From positions 62,001-126,000 of the forward strand of contig JACKPU010000008.1 in the NCBI GenBank assembly GCA_024233285.1: a stretch of DNA of 64,000 nucleotides. Direction: 5' to 3'. Source of the DNA: Opitutaceae bacterium (GTDB taxonomy: Bacteria > Verrucomicrobiota > Verrucomicrobiia > Opitutales > Opitutaceae). Below, in pieces: positions 45,359 through 54,401 of this stretch. A program made the position numbers and the translations under genes. The number at the start of each line of letters is the position of its first letter. Within the stretch, counting starts at the first letter, position 1. The notes under the pieces were generated by a model, which did not search any database, was not told the origin of the DNA, and saw nothing but the letters and a program-made list of their open reading frames with translations.

Positions 45359-46399
45359 TCAGTCCCACTTGAGCACGATCTTGCCGCTTTTGCCGGAGCG
45401 CATGAGATCGAAGGCCTCTTGGAATTCCGTGTAGGCGAACCGGTGCGTGATGACGGGCGAGATGTCGAGGCCGGTCTGGATCATCGAAGTCATCTTATAC
45501 CACGTCTCATACATTTCACGGCCGTAAATGCCCTTGATCGTGAGCATGTTGAAAACGACTTTGTTCCAATTGACCGCGGCGGCGCCGGGCATGATCCCGA
45601 GCAGGGCGATGCGACCGCCGTGCGCCATGTTGTCGATCATGTCGTTCAAGGCCTTCGGATTGCCGGACATTTCTAGGCCGATGTCGAAGCCCTCGCGCAT
45701 GCCGATTTCCTTCTGCACGTCGGGCAGTTTCTCCTTGGAAACATCCACCGTGCGGGTGGCGCCCATGCGCTTGGCCAGGGCGAGGCGATCCGCGTTCACA
45801 TCAGTCACGACGATCTTGCGTGCGCCGGCGTGCTTGGCGATGGCCGCGGCCATGCAACCAATCGGACCGGCCCCCGTGATCAGCACGTCTTCGCCGACGA
45901 GATCAAATTGCAACGCGGTGTGCGTGGCGTTGCCGAGCGGATCGAAGCAGGAAAGCACATCCAGCGGAATCGCCGGATCAACATGCACGGCGTTGCTAGC
46001 GGGGATGCAGAGGAACTCGGCGAACGCCCCGTCGCGATTCACGCCCACGCCTTTGGTGTCTTTGCAAAGATGGCGGCGGCCGGCGAGGCAGTTGCGACAC
46101 ATTCCGCAAACAATGTGGCCTTCACCGTCCACGAGATCGCCTTTTTTGAATCCCTTCACGTTGGCGCCGACGGACTCGATTGTGCCGACGAATTCATGGC
46201 CGATCACCATCGGTGGCTTGATGGTTTGCTCGGCCCACGAATCCCAGTTGTAAATATGGATGTCAGTGCCACAGATGGACGTCTGTTTGACGCGGATGAG
46301 CACGTCGTTGATGCCGGGCTCCGGCACCGGCACGTCAATCATCTCCAAGCCGGGGCCCGGCTTGGTCTTGGCAATGGCACGCATGGTTTTGGCGGACAT
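45359..46399 (-). CDS. tdh: L-threonine 3-dehydrogenase
   Basis: The ATG at 46399 gives 346 residues (MSAKTMRAIAKTKPGPGLEM). It is a zinc-dependent medium-chain dehydrogenase: catalytic-zinc region SICGTDIHIYNWDSWA and GHEFVGTIE, structural-zinc cysteines in CGMCRNCLAGRRHLC, and cofactor loop ITGAGPIGCMAAAIAKHAG. It oxidises L-threonine to 2-amino-3-oxobutyrate with NAD+. It forms an operon with kbl and cdd. Confidence 0.95.
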   Translation of the reverse strand: MSAKTMRAIAKTKPGPGLEMIDVPVPEPGINDVLIRVKQTSICGTDIHIYNWDSWAEQTIKPPMVIGHEFVGTIESVGANVKGFKKGDLVDGEGHIVCGMCRNCLAGRRHLCKDTKGVGVNRDGAFAEFLCIPASNAVHVDPAIPLDVLSCFDPLGNATHTALQFDLVGEDVLITGAGPIGCMAAAIAKHAGARKIVVTDVNADRLALAKRMGATRTVDVSKEKLPDVQKEIGMREGFDIGLEMSGNPKALNDMIDNMAHGGRIALLGIMPGAAAVNWNKVVFNMLTIKGIYGREMYETWYKMTSMIQTGLDISPVITHRFAYTEFQEAFDLMRSGKSGKIVLKWD

Positions 46400-46482
46400 G
46401 AGGCGAAGTGTGAATCGGCGCCGTCGTTTAACAACCTCCAAACAGAATTCGGTGCGAGTCTAAGCGCCTTTAATGCGGATGC

Positions 46483-46971
46483 TCAAACGGCGAATAGTTG
46501 CGCGCCCTCAAGTGCGAGCAGCTTGAGCTTCGTTTCGATGCCGCCCGGTCCGGAAAACCCGGTCATCTTGCCGTCGGCGGCCAGGACGCGATGGCAGGGC
46601 ACAAGCAGTGGCCACGGGTTCGCGCCGAGTGAAGCGCCGACCGCGCGGCTGGTTGCCGGTGGGTAACCCAGCGCGCGGGCGATGTCACCATAGCTGCAGG
46701 TGCTGCCGGCTCTTACCGTCAACGTTCTTCGGTAAACCTCGCGGGGAAAGTCGCCGACTTGGTTGAGATTGTAGGGCAGGTCGCTAAAATCCTGGAATTG
46801 TCGCTCAAGGTGCCGCTCGACGCGCTTGATGATGGACTGAATCCACTCCGGCGGGGTGTCGCTCACGGGTTTGGCATCATGACTTTCCGGCAAACTGAAC
46901 CCGGTGATGAGTTCGCCCTGCCAGCTGATGCGGCAGACGCCGAGCGGAGTGGGGAAGGCGGTCGCGGGCAT
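46483..46971 (-). CDS. Methylated-DNA-protein-cysteine methyltransferase
   Basis: The ATG at 46971 gives 162 residues; the upstream TTG (46992) is unlikely. The active-site cysteine is in VPCHRVLAADG, preceded by the helix-turn-helix RALGYPPATSRAVGASLGANP and the arginine finger region, and followed by GFSGPGGIETKLKLLALEGA. This is the Ogt/AdaC-type suicide repair enzyme that removes O6-alkyl groups from guanine. No regulator domain is fused to it. Confidence 0.92.
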   Translation of the reverse strand: MPATAFPTPLGVCRISWQGELITGFSLPESHDAKPVSDTPPEWIQSIIKRVERHLERQFQDFSDLPYNLNQVGDFPREVYRRTLTVRAGSTCSYGDIARALGYPPATSRAVGASLGANPWPLLVPCHRVLAADGKMTGFSGPGGIETKLKLLALEGAQLFAV

Positions 46972-47024
46972 GGTCGGTGTTAGGGTTTGCAAGATAAGCG
47001 GCTTGGCCTTGCTGTCGATGTCCG

Positions 47025-48293
47025 ATGGAAAACCGGTTTTACAATGCGTTTGATGCGGAGTCGTTCGGCGGCGGCCGCAAGCCGGACTACCGCAGCGTTT
47101 TTCAAATTGATCGCGACCGCATCATTCATGCTCATGCGTTTCGCAAGCTGCAGTCGAAGACGCAGGTTTTTCTTTCGGGCGAATACGACTTCTATCGCAC
47201 GCGGCTGACGCATTCGATCGAGGTTTCCCAAATCGGCCGTTCGATCTGCCACTACCTGCGCACGCAGGGAGGGGTGATGCGCGACGATTTTTACATCGAC
47301 AGCGATTTGGTCGAGGCCTGCTGTCTGGCCCATGACATGGGTCATCCGCCGTTCGGTCACAGTGGTGAACGCACGTTGCAGGAGTTGATGAAGCGGCGCG
47401 GCGGCTTCGAGGGCAATGCCCAGACGCTGCACTTGCTCTGCGAGACGATGTATCAAAACGAAACCGGCGTGAAGGGCATGCAACCGACGCGCGCGCTGAT
47501 TGATGGCGTGCTCAAATACAAGAAGCTCTACACCGAGTTTTCGACCCCGCCGATCAACCATTTCATTTACGAATCGCAGCAACCCATTCGCGATTGGGTT
47601 TTCGACGGCGCCAAGATTCCGGCCGAATTGTTGCCGGGTGAAACGCTCAACGCGTTCAAAAGCGTTGAGTGCCAGATCATGGATTGGGCGGACGACGCGG
47701 CGTATTCGTTGAATGACATCGTGGACGGCGTGCGCGCGGGTTTTCTGACCATCGAGCGCGTCGAACGTTGGGCCGCCGGCGAGGCGATCGGCCCCGAGCA
47801 GCAAGGACACATGGACACGCTGTTCGACGCGATCCGCGCCGATCGGCTGGAGAACGCGTTTTCCCAAAAGATCGGTCGCTTCATCAAGGCCTGCCGATTA
47901 CGCGAACGGGACAATTTCATGGCGGCCGCCACCAACCGCTATCGATATGAGCTGGTGGTGGAGGACAAGGCGGTGCGCGAGGCGGAGTTTTTCAAGAAGA
48001 TGGCCAACGACATCATCTTCGAGAGTCCTCAGCTCGAGCAGCTCGAATATAAGGCCCGCACATTGCTCAACGCGTTATTCAACGCGATCTGGGACAACTA
48101 CGCGGAGCGCAACGAACGGGTGATTTCGATTTTGCCGGCGAATACGGGGCGCCTCATTGCCGAGGAACGCACCCTCGACGGCAAGGCCCGCCGCATCTGC
48201 GATTATCTGGCGGGACTGACGGACGGCATGATCGTCCGCACGCATCGGCGCCTGTTCGACCCGGAGTTCGGCAGTTTTCGGGATCTGAGCTGA
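47025..48293 (+). CDS. dGTPase-like HD-domain triphosphohydrolase
   Basis: A 422-residue HD-domain protein. The metal-binding series is visible: RLTHSIEVSQIGRSI (first His), CCLAHDMGHPPFGHSGER (His-Asp and second His pair) and, further along, QIMDWADDAAYSLND (Asp). These match deoxyguanosinetriphosphate triphosphohydrolases, which cut dNTPs to deoxynucleoside and triphosphate. The length and FRKLQSKTQVF start fit the cyanobacterial/type 2-like subgroup. It starts divergently from the DNA repair gene. Confidence 0.92.
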   Translation: MENRFYNAFDAESFGGGRKPDYRSVFQIDRDRIIHAHAFRKLQSKTQVFLSGEYDFYRTRLTHSIEVSQIGRSICHYLRTQGGVMRDDFYIDSDLVEACCLAHDMGHPPFGHSGERTLQELMKRRGGFEGNAQTLHLLCETMYQNETGVKGMQPTRALIDGVLKYKKLYTEFSTPPINHFIYESQQPIRDWVFDGAKIPAELLPGETLNAFKSVECQIMDWADDAAYSLNDIVDGVRAGFLTIERVERWAAGEAIGPEQQGHMDTLFDAIRADRLENAFSQKIGRFIKACRLRERDNFMAAATNRYRYELVVEDKAVREAEFFKKMANDIIFESPQLEQLEYKARTLLNALFNAIWDNYAERNERVISILPANTGRLIAEERTLDGKARRICDYLAGLTDGMIVRTHRRLFDPEFGSFRDLS

Positions 48294-48296
48294 GCC

Positions 48297-48782
48297 TTAC
48301 AGGATTTTCTCCCAGTAACCGACGTCGATCCACTGGTCGAATTTATAGCCGACTTCGCGGAAGTGCGCGATCTTTTCGAAACCGAGCTTTTCGTGCAGGC
48401 GCTGGCTGCCGGGGTTGGGCAGGGAAACGCCGCCGATCACGGCATGCATTTTCAATGCCTTGGCGGAGTTGATCAGGCTTTGGTAAATCCGGCTGCCATA
48501 ACCCCGTCGGGTCGCGGCTTGATCGAGATACACACTGGCCTCGACCGAATAGCGATAGGAGCAGCGCGATTTCCATTTGCTCAGGTAGCCGTAACCGACC
48601 ACGTGATCGTTTTCGGTCGCGACGATCCACGGCAAGCCGGCGTCGAGCGTGTCGCGGATACGCCCGGCCATCTCGGCTGCATTCACGATCTCCTCTTCGA
48701 AGGTCACAATCGTGTGCTCGATGTAGTGGTTGTAAATCGCCGCGATGGCAGCGGCGTCGGTTTCGGTCGCTGGTCGGATCAT
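48297..48782 (-). CDS. GNAT acetyltransferase, phosphinothricin/methionine-sulfone type
   Basis: A 161-residue GNAT protein. It starts MIRPATETDAAAIAAIYNHYI and has the acetyl-CoA loop as QAATRRGYGSRIYQSLI and the C-terminal NPGSQRLHEKLGFEKIAHFREVGYK, which are standard in the PAT/MnaT/YncA group. That group acetylates phosphinothricin-like compounds or methionine sulfone/sulfoximine. The natural substrate is uncertain. It overlaps the HD nucleotidase gene by four bases. Confidence 0.9.
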   Translation of the reverse strand: MIRPATETDAAAIAAIYNHYIEHTIVTFEEEIVNAAEMAGRIRDTLDAGLPWIVATENDHVVGYGYLSKWKSRCSYRYSVEASVYLDQAATRRGYGSRIYQSLINSAKALKMHAVIGGVSLPNPGSQRLHEKLGFEKIAHFREVGYKFDQWIDVGYWEKIL

Positions 48783-49390
48783 GAGGTTGGCTTGGGTGGC
48801 AGGTGGCCTTGCGCGACGGCGTTATCAATCATGCTGACGGCATAGCTCCACAACTCGGTCGAGCCCTTGGCTATGTGGGCATTGCGCGCGATGACACGAT
48901 CTTGGGTGATGCCATGTTTCCGCCAGGCATGTCCCTCGGTCAGACAATTGAGCAGCATGGGATGAAAGCGATCGCAGGCGGCGGCAAATTTGGCTTCGGG
49001 CGTGGCCTGCGCTTCAAACTCGTCCCACAGCGCGCGAAACTCGGCGGTTTGATCCGGCGGCAGCAGGCCGAAAATACGATCCGCAGCGCGAGATTCCCGT
49101 TCGTGCTGGTCGGCCATGTTTTTGGTGTCGTAGGCGAAGGTGTCACCGGCGTCGATTTCCACGATATCGTGGATCAGCACCATTTTGAGGATGCGCAGCA
49201 CGTCCAAGGGCTGATGGTCGGAATGCTCCGCCAGGGTGATGATCATGAGCGCGAAATGCCACGAATGCTCGGCGCTGTTTTCCGCCCGGCGGCTTTGGGT
49301 GACGAGAGTTTGCCGGAAGACTTCCTTCAACTTGTCCACCTCAATGATGAAGCGGATTTGGGCGGCGAGACGGTCGGCGGCTGAATCCAT
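48779..49390 (-). CDS. HD-domain nucleotidase, YfbR-like
   Basis: The ATG at 49390 gives 203 residues (MDSAADRLAAQIRFIIEVDKLK); the TTG at 49402 is less likely. The HD ligands are in RAENSAEHSWHFALMI (first His and the AEHSWH motif), LIHDIVEIDAGDTF (His-Asp) and a later Asp. YfbR-type enzymes hydrolyse 5'-deoxynucleotides to nucleosides; close relatives are simply HD-domain proteins of the same family. It stands next to the acetyltransferase as a two-gene operon. Confidence 0.85.
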   Translation of the reverse strand: MDSAADRLAAQIRFIIEVDKLKEVFRQTLVTQSRRAENSAEHSWHFALMIITLAEHSDHQPLDVLRILKMVLIHDIVEIDAGDTFAYDTKNMADQHERESRAADRIFGLLPPDQTAEFRALWDEFEAQATPEAKFAAACDRFHPMLLNCLTEGHAWRKHGITQDRVIARNAHIAKGSTELWSYAVSMIDNAVAQGHLPPKPTS

Positions 49391-49551
49391 GACCGCAGCC
49401 AAATGGACAACGCGGCGTCCGGCGAGCGCGGAGTCAAAGCCGGATCATCGTTTTCTAACCGTGTCATAGTTCGGACGCTCCGCAGGCTATGTCGGGATTT
49501 TACTTTGCATTTTGAGAGGGGATGAATTTTCACTGGAGCCCTTTTGCACCA

Positions 49552-51141
49552 ATGAAAGTCCTCGTAGCCGACAAAGTCTCACCCAAAGGAGTGGAATACC
49601 TGCGCCAACAGCCGGGTCTAACCGTCGTTGAAGCCTACGGTTCCTCTCCGGAGCAAATCCTGTCGCTGGTCGACGATGTGCATGCGATCGTGGTGCGCAG
49701 CGAAACCAAAATCACGGCCGAGGTCATGGCCGCCGCACCCTTGCTCAAGGCAGTCGGCCGCGCCGGTGTAGGGGTGGACAATGTCGATGTGGAGGCCGCC
49801 ACGGAGCGGGGTATCATCGTGATGAACACGCCGTCGGGCAACACGATCGCCACGGCCGAGCTGACCTTCACCCACATTCTTTGTGGAGCCCGGCCGGTGC
49901 CCCAAGCCGCCGGTTCGATGCGTGACGGCAAGTGGGATCGCAAAAGTTTTTCCGGCATCGAGCTCTTTCGCAAAACGCTCGGCATAGTGGGTCTCGGTCG
50001 CATCGGCAGCGAGGTGGCCAAACGCGCGCAGGCTTTCGGCATGCGTGTAGTCGCCTACGACCCGTATCTTGCGCCCAGCCGAGCCAAGGCCATGCAGGTC
50101 GAAGGCGTAACGCTGGATCAGCTGCTGGCCGACAGTGATTACATCACGGTCCACATGCCGTTGACCGAGGCCACCCAGCACATGATCGATGAGGCTGCTC
50201 TGGCCAAATGCAAAAAGGGCGTGCGGCTGTTCAACTGCGCCCGCGGCGGCATCATCAAGGAGACGGCGCTGCTCGAAGCGCTCAAATCCGGTCACGTGGC
50301 CGCCGCCGGGCTCGACGTGTTCGAAGACGAGCCGCTCTCGAAAGAAAGCGAGTTTCGCAAGCTGCCCAACGTCAACCTGACGCCGCACCTGGGCGCTTCA
50401 ACCGCCGAGGCGCAGGAGAGCGTGGGTATTGAAATCGCCGAGCAAATCGCCGACGTGCTGAAGGGCGGGGTGATCCGGAATGCCGTGAACATGCCCTCGC
50501 TGGACGCCGCCACGCTCAAAGTGCTGGGACCGTATCTCGATCTCGGCCAGAAGCTCGGCACGCTGGTCCAGCAAATGGGCCCGCAGCAAATCGCTTCGCT
50601 CAACATCACATACTGGGGCCGCATCATCGATCTCGACGCCAATTCGGTCACCCGGGCGATCCAGCGCGGTTTCCTGCGCCGCATCAGCGGCGACTCGGTG
50701 AACTACGTCAACGCGCCGGTGTCGTTGCAGCGGCTCGGGATCAAATCGCATGTCCTCAAATCCACGGACGAAGTGGATTACACCGAGCTCGTTTCGGTCG
50801 AGGCGGTGGCCGCGGATGGTTCGATTTACGGTGCCAAGGGCACGTTGATCGGCAAGACCGGCAAGCCGCGCATCGTCGAGATCAACAACCGCGAGGTCGA
50901 GGTCGAGGCGATGGGCAAGCTCCTCGTCATCGAAAATCACGACCAGCCCGGCATGATCGGTTACGTCGGCACTTTGCTCGGCAAAGACGGCGTTAATATC
51001 GCGAATATGTCGCTGAGTCGCAACGAGCCCGGCCAGACCGCCCTCATGGTCATCAATCTGGACAGCGAGCCGAGTCCGGCGGCCCGCGCCGAATTAAAGT
51101 CGCATCAGGCCATCAAGCTGGCCAAATTCGTGCAGCTCTGA
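49552..51141 (+). CDS. serA: D-3-phosphoglycerate dehydrogenase, long form
   Basis: The ATG at 49552 gives 529 residues (MKVLVADKVSPKGVEYL). An upstream ATG at 49522, preceded by GAGAGGGG, would add ten residues. The nucleotide loop is VGLGRIGSEVAKRAQAFG, and the catalytic Arg/Glu/His follow as NCARGGIIKE, FEDEPL and TPHLGAS. A C-terminal allosteric-substrate-binding domain and ACT domain (residues ~450-529, GMIGYVGTLLGKDGVNIANM) make it the long, probably serine-regulated form. It begins serine synthesis from glycolysis and starts the amino-acid operon. Confidence 0.95.
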   Translation: MKVLVADKVSPKGVEYLRQQPGLTVVEAYGSSPEQILSLVDDVHAIVVRSETKITAEVMAAAPLLKAVGRAGVGVDNVDVEAATERGIIVMNTPSGNTIATAELTFTHILCGARPVPQAAGSMRDGKWDRKSFSGIELFRKTLGIVGLGRIGSEVAKRAQAFGMRVVAYDPYLAPSRAKAMQVEGVTLDQLLADSDYITVHMPLTEATQHMIDEAALAKCKKGVRLFNCARGGIIKETALLEALKSGHVAAAGLDVFEDEPLSKESEFRKLPNVNLTPHLGASTAEAQESVGIEIAEQIADVLKGGVIRNAVNMPSLDAATLKVLGPYLDLGQKLGTLVQQMGPQQIASLNITYWGRIIDLDANSVTRAIQRGFLRRISGDSVNYVNAPVSLQRLGIKSHVLKSTDEVDYTELVSVEAVAADGSIYGAKGTLIGKTGKPRIVEINNREVEVEAMGKLLVIENHDQPGMIGYVGTLLGKDGVNIANMSLSRNEPGQTALMVINLDSEPSPAARAELKSHQAIKLAKFVQL

Positions 51142-51144
51142 TCC

Positions 51145-51825
51145 ATGATCCTTTTCGTCCTCTTCACCGGTGTGCTGGGTTATCTGTTGGGCTCGCTGCC
51201 TTTCGGTTACCTTGTCGCGCGGTCAAAGGGCGTGAATATCTTCGAAGTCGGCAGCAAGAGTCCCGGGGCAACCAACGTGCGCCGTGTGCTGGGCAAAGGC
51301 CCGGGTAACGTGGTCTTCGTGCTCGACGTCCTGAAGGGCGTGGTGGCGGCTTCATGGGCGCTCCTGGCCCACACTGGTGTAACCGTCAGCTTTGACCTGG
51401 ACGAGTGGGGATTGGACATGCAGGGCGAGATTCTCGGTCCGGTGTGGTATCAACTCGGCATCGCCGGCTTGGTCGGAGCCTTGCTCGGCCACAGCTTTTC
51501 GATCTTCACGAAATTTCGCGGCGGCAAGGGCGTGGCGACCGGCGCCGGTGGCTTCTTCGTTGTGATGCCGGTGCCCGCGTTAATCGGCGGCCTTGTCTGG
51601 GTCGTGACCTTTTATGCGTTTCGTTACGTCTCGCTGGCTTCAATGATCGCGGCGGTTTCACTGCCGCTGTCGGCTTGGCTGCTGGGGCGTTCGGGATTGC
51701 TGATTATCACTGCGGCGCTCGTGGCGGTGTTCGTCATTATTCGTCATCGTGAAAATTGCCGCCGCTTGCTGAACGGCACGGAAAACCGCTTTGTGAAAAC
51801 GAAAAAGGATGAACCCGCGGCATGA
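51145..51825 (+). CDS. plsY: Glycerol-3-phosphate acyltransferase PlsY
   Basis: A 226-residue membrane protein with about five hydrophobic segments. The family motifs are present: GSLPFGYLVARSKGVNIFEVGSKSPG-type motif 1 region (LGSLPFGYLVARSKG), GATNVRRVLGK (motif 1/2), and FRGGKGVATGAGGFFVV (motif 2/3). It transfers acyl groups from acyl phosphate to glycerol-3-phosphate, the first step of phospholipid synthesis. It lies three bases after serA and overlaps hom by four, an unusual place for a lipid gene. Confidence 0.93.
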   Translation: MILFVLFTGVLGYLLGSLPFGYLVARSKGVNIFEVGSKSPGATNVRRVLGKGPGNVVFVLDVLKGVVAASWALLAHTGVTVSFDLDEWGLDMQGEILGPVWYQLGIAGLVGALLGHSFSIFTKFRGGKGVATGAGGFFVVMPVPALIGGLVWVVTFYAFRYVSLASMIAAVSLPLSAWLLGRSGLLIITAALVAVFVIIRHRENCRRLLNGTENRFVKTKKDEPAA

Positions 51826-53144
51826 GCAACGACACTGTCATCAACATCGGGCTGTGCGGTTTCGGCACAGTGGGGCAGGGAGTCTGGAAGCATCTCGCGC
51901 AGAATCGCGCGGATCTTGAATCGCGCCTCGGCGTCGGCCTGCAAATTTACTCCATCGCGGTCCGCGATCTTAAGCGCAAGCGCACCATCAAGGTGCCGGC
52001 CAAGAAGCTCACCGCCGATCCCATGGCGGTGGCGACCGATCCGAACGTTCACATCGTGTGTGAACTCATGGGTGGCACGACGCTGGCCCGGCGGGTGACC
52101 TTGGCCGCCCTGAAGGCAGGCAAGATCGTGGTGTCCGCGAACAAGGCGTTGATCAGTGCCTGTGGGGCGGAGATCTTTGCCACGGCGCGCAAACACGGCG
52201 GTCATTTCTTCTTCGAGGCCAGCGTCGCCGGCGGCGTGCCCATCATCAAGGCCCTGCGCGAAGGTCTCGTGGCCAATCGTTTCCCGCAGATCTACGGCAT
52301 CCTCAACGGCACGTGTAACTACATCCTCACGCAGATGGAGGAGCGCGATGAGCCGTATGCCAGCGTGCTCGCCGAGGCCAAGGCCCTGGGCTACGCCGAG
52401 GCCGACGAATCGCTGGATGTCGGCGGCTGGGATGCCGCGCACAAGGCCGCGGTGCTGGCTTGGTTGGCACACGGCGTCTGGGTGCATCCCGACAAGATGA
52501 TCGTCGAGGGCATCGAACGCATCACGCCGGCTGATTTCAAAAACGCCGCGACTCTCGGTTACGGCATCAAGTTGCTGGCGGTCATCACGCGCGATTTTTC
52601 GACCAACGAACTTTCGGTCAAAGTGCATCCGACGCTGCTGCCCGAGGACAACGTCATTGCGAGTGTCAACGGCGTGTTCAACGCCATATCGGTGACCGGC
52701 GATGTCGTCGGCACCACGCTCTACATCGGCAAGGGTGCCGGGCAGGACGCGACCGCGAGCGCAGTAATTAGCGACATCGCCGATGCGGTGGCCTTGCTGC
52801 GCAACGGGAAGGGCGTGCACCTCACTTCCGAAGTGCCGATTCCGGCCGGCGGCGGCGTGAAACCCGCTCCATTGGAACACATCCATGGACGCTACTACCT
52901 GCGCCTCACCGTGCGTGATCAACCCGGCGTATTGGCCCGGGTCGCTTCGGTGATGGCGCGTCATCACGTGAGCATAGCGAGTGTGATTCAAAGCCCCTCG
53001 GAAACGACGGACACCGCCTCGCTCGTGTTGACCACCCACGACAGCCATGAGCGCGCCATGCAAAAGACGATCAAGCAGCTCACGCGTCTGTCCAGTGTCG
53101 TGGACAAGCCCCTTTTGCTCCGCATTAGCGATTTCAACGCCTGA
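51822..53144 (+). CDS. hom: Homoserine dehydrogenase
   Basis: A 440-residue protein. The cofactor loop is LCGFGTVGQGVWKHLA, followed by the catalytic region VVSANKALIS, ASVAGGVPIIKAL, LNGTCNYILTQM and EADESLDVGGWDAAHKAAVLAW with the catalytic Lys. A C-terminal ACT domain (YYLRLTVRDQPGVLARVASV) suggests feedback by threonine. It reduces aspartate semialdehyde to homoserine. It begins four bases inside plsY and is followed by lysC. Confidence 0.95.
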   Translation: MSNDTVINIGLCGFGTVGQGVWKHLAQNRADLESRLGVGLQIYSIAVRDLKRKRTIKVPAKKLTADPMAVATDPNVHIVCELMGGTTLARRVTLAALKAGKIVVSANKALISACGAEIFATARKHGGHFFFEASVAGGVPIIKALREGLVANRFPQIYGILNGTCNYILTQMEERDEPYASVLAEAKALGYAEADESLDVGGWDAAHKAAVLAWLAHGVWVHPDKMIVEGIERITPADFKNAATLGYGIKLLAVITRDFSTNELSVKVHPTLLPEDNVIASVNGVFNAISVTGDVVGTTLYIGKGAGQDATASAVISDIADAVALLRNGKGVHLTSEVPIPAGGGVKPAPLEHIHGRYYLRLTVRDQPGVLARVASVMARHHVSIASVIQSPSETTDTASLVLTTHDSHERAMQKTIKQLTRLSSVVDKPLLLRISDFNA

Positions 53145-53155
53145 TAACCCTGACC

Positions 53156-54379
53156 ATGCCACGCATCGTCCAAAAATATGGCGGCACCTCTGTCGGTGAC
53201 GTCGAACGCATCAAGAAAGTCGCCGAGCGCATCAAGTCGACGCGCGACTCGGGCAACGAGCTTGTCGTTGTCGTTTCCGCCCGTGCGGGTGTGACCAACG
53301 AGCTCATCGCCCGCGCCAAAGCCGTGAGCCCGCATCCCAGCGAGCGCGAACTCGACCAGCTGCTCGCGGTCGGCGAACAGGAAACTTGCGCGCTGACCGC
53401 CATGGCCCTGCACGGCCTCGGCGTCGAAGCGGTGAGCTACACCGGCGCCCAAGCCGGCATTTTCACTGACAAGGTGCACACCAAGGCCAAGATCAAGACC
53501 ATCAACGCTGCGCCGATTGAAAAGGACCTCAAGGCCGGCCGCGTCGTGATCGTCGCCGGCTTCCAAGGCATCAACGAGGACGGACACGTGACCACCTTCG
53601 GTCGCGGGGCGTCCGACCTCAGTGCCATCGCGCTGGCCGCCGCGCTCAAAGCCGACCGGTGCGAAGTCTATACCGACGTGGACGGCGTTTACACCGCCGA
53701 TCCGCGCGTCGTCAAAAACGCCCGCAAGCTCGAAGAAATCTCCTACGACGAAATGCTCGAACTGGCCTCTTCCGGCTCGAAGGTGATGATGTCGCGCTCC
53801 GTCGAGTTCGCCAAAAAATACAACGTCGTTTTCGAAGTCCGCTCCTCATTCAACTACAACCCGGGAACCATCGTGAAAGAAGAAGTCGCTTACATGGAAA
53901 AGGTCGTCGTGCGCGGCGTCGCCGTCGACAAGGACCAAGCCAAGGTCATCGTTAGCAATATCCTCGACAAACCCGGTTCGGCCGCGCGCGTGTTCCGGGC
54001 GCTCGCCGATGCCAATGTCAACGTCGACATGATCGTGCAGAACGTCGGTCGCCACGGCATCGCCAACCTCACCTTCACCGTGCCACAGGGCGATTCGCAC
54101 AAGGCCGTGAAAACACTTGAGCCCGTCCTCGATGAAATCGGCGGCGGCCAGGTGGCGATTCACGAGCACGTCGCCAAGCTCTCGGTCGTCGGCGTCGGCA
54201 TGAAGACGCACTCCGGCGTGGCCGCGACCCTTTTCCAGACGCTGGCCGATGCGGGTATCAACATCGAGCTTATCAGCACCTCCGAGATCAAAATCTCGAT
54301 CGTGATCGACCTTGATCGCGCCGATGAGGCCGCCCGCCTCGCCCACGACGCCTTCCACCTCGAATCATTGGGTTCCTGA
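53156..54379 (+). CDS. lysC: Aspartate kinase
   Basis: A 407-residue kinase beginning IVQKYGGTSVGDVERIKKVA, the substrate- and ATP-binding motif. The region TTFGRGASDLSAIALAA and TDVDGVYTADPRVV complete the kinase domain. Two ACT domains follow (VSNILDKPGSAARVFRALAD and VGVGMKTHSGVAATLFQ), consistent with feedback control by lysine and/or threonine. It starts the aspartate amino-acid branch. Confidence 0.96.
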   Translation: MPRIVQKYGGTSVGDVERIKKVAERIKSTRDSGNELVVVVSARAGVTNELIARAKAVSPHPSERELDQLLAVGEQETCALTAMALHGLGVEAVSYTGAQAGIFTDKVHTKAKIKTINAAPIEKDLKAGRVVIVAGFQGINEDGHVTTFGRGASDLSAIALAAALKADRCEVYTDVDGVYTADPRVVKNARKLEEISYDEMLELASSGSKVMMSRSVEFAKKYNVVFEVRSSFNYNPGTIVKEEVAYMEKVVVRGVAVDKDQAKVIVSNILDKPGSAARVFRALADANVNVDMIVQNVGRHGIANLTFTVPQGDSHKAVKTLEPVLDEIGGGQVAIHEHVAKLSVVGVGMKTHSGVAATLFQTLADAGINIELISTSEIKISIVIDLDRADEAARLAHDAFHLESLGS

Positions 54380-54401
54380 GCAGACAGAAAGCAGACGCCG
54401 G

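Noticed and set aside
46980..47867. Open frame of 295 codons on the minus strand
   Set aside because: Antisense to the dGTPase-like gene, whose HD metal ligands are intact.
51744..53162. Open frame of 472 codons on the minus strand
   Set aside because: It is antisense to hom, which has complete family motifs. G+C-rich codons on the coding strand create long shadow frames.
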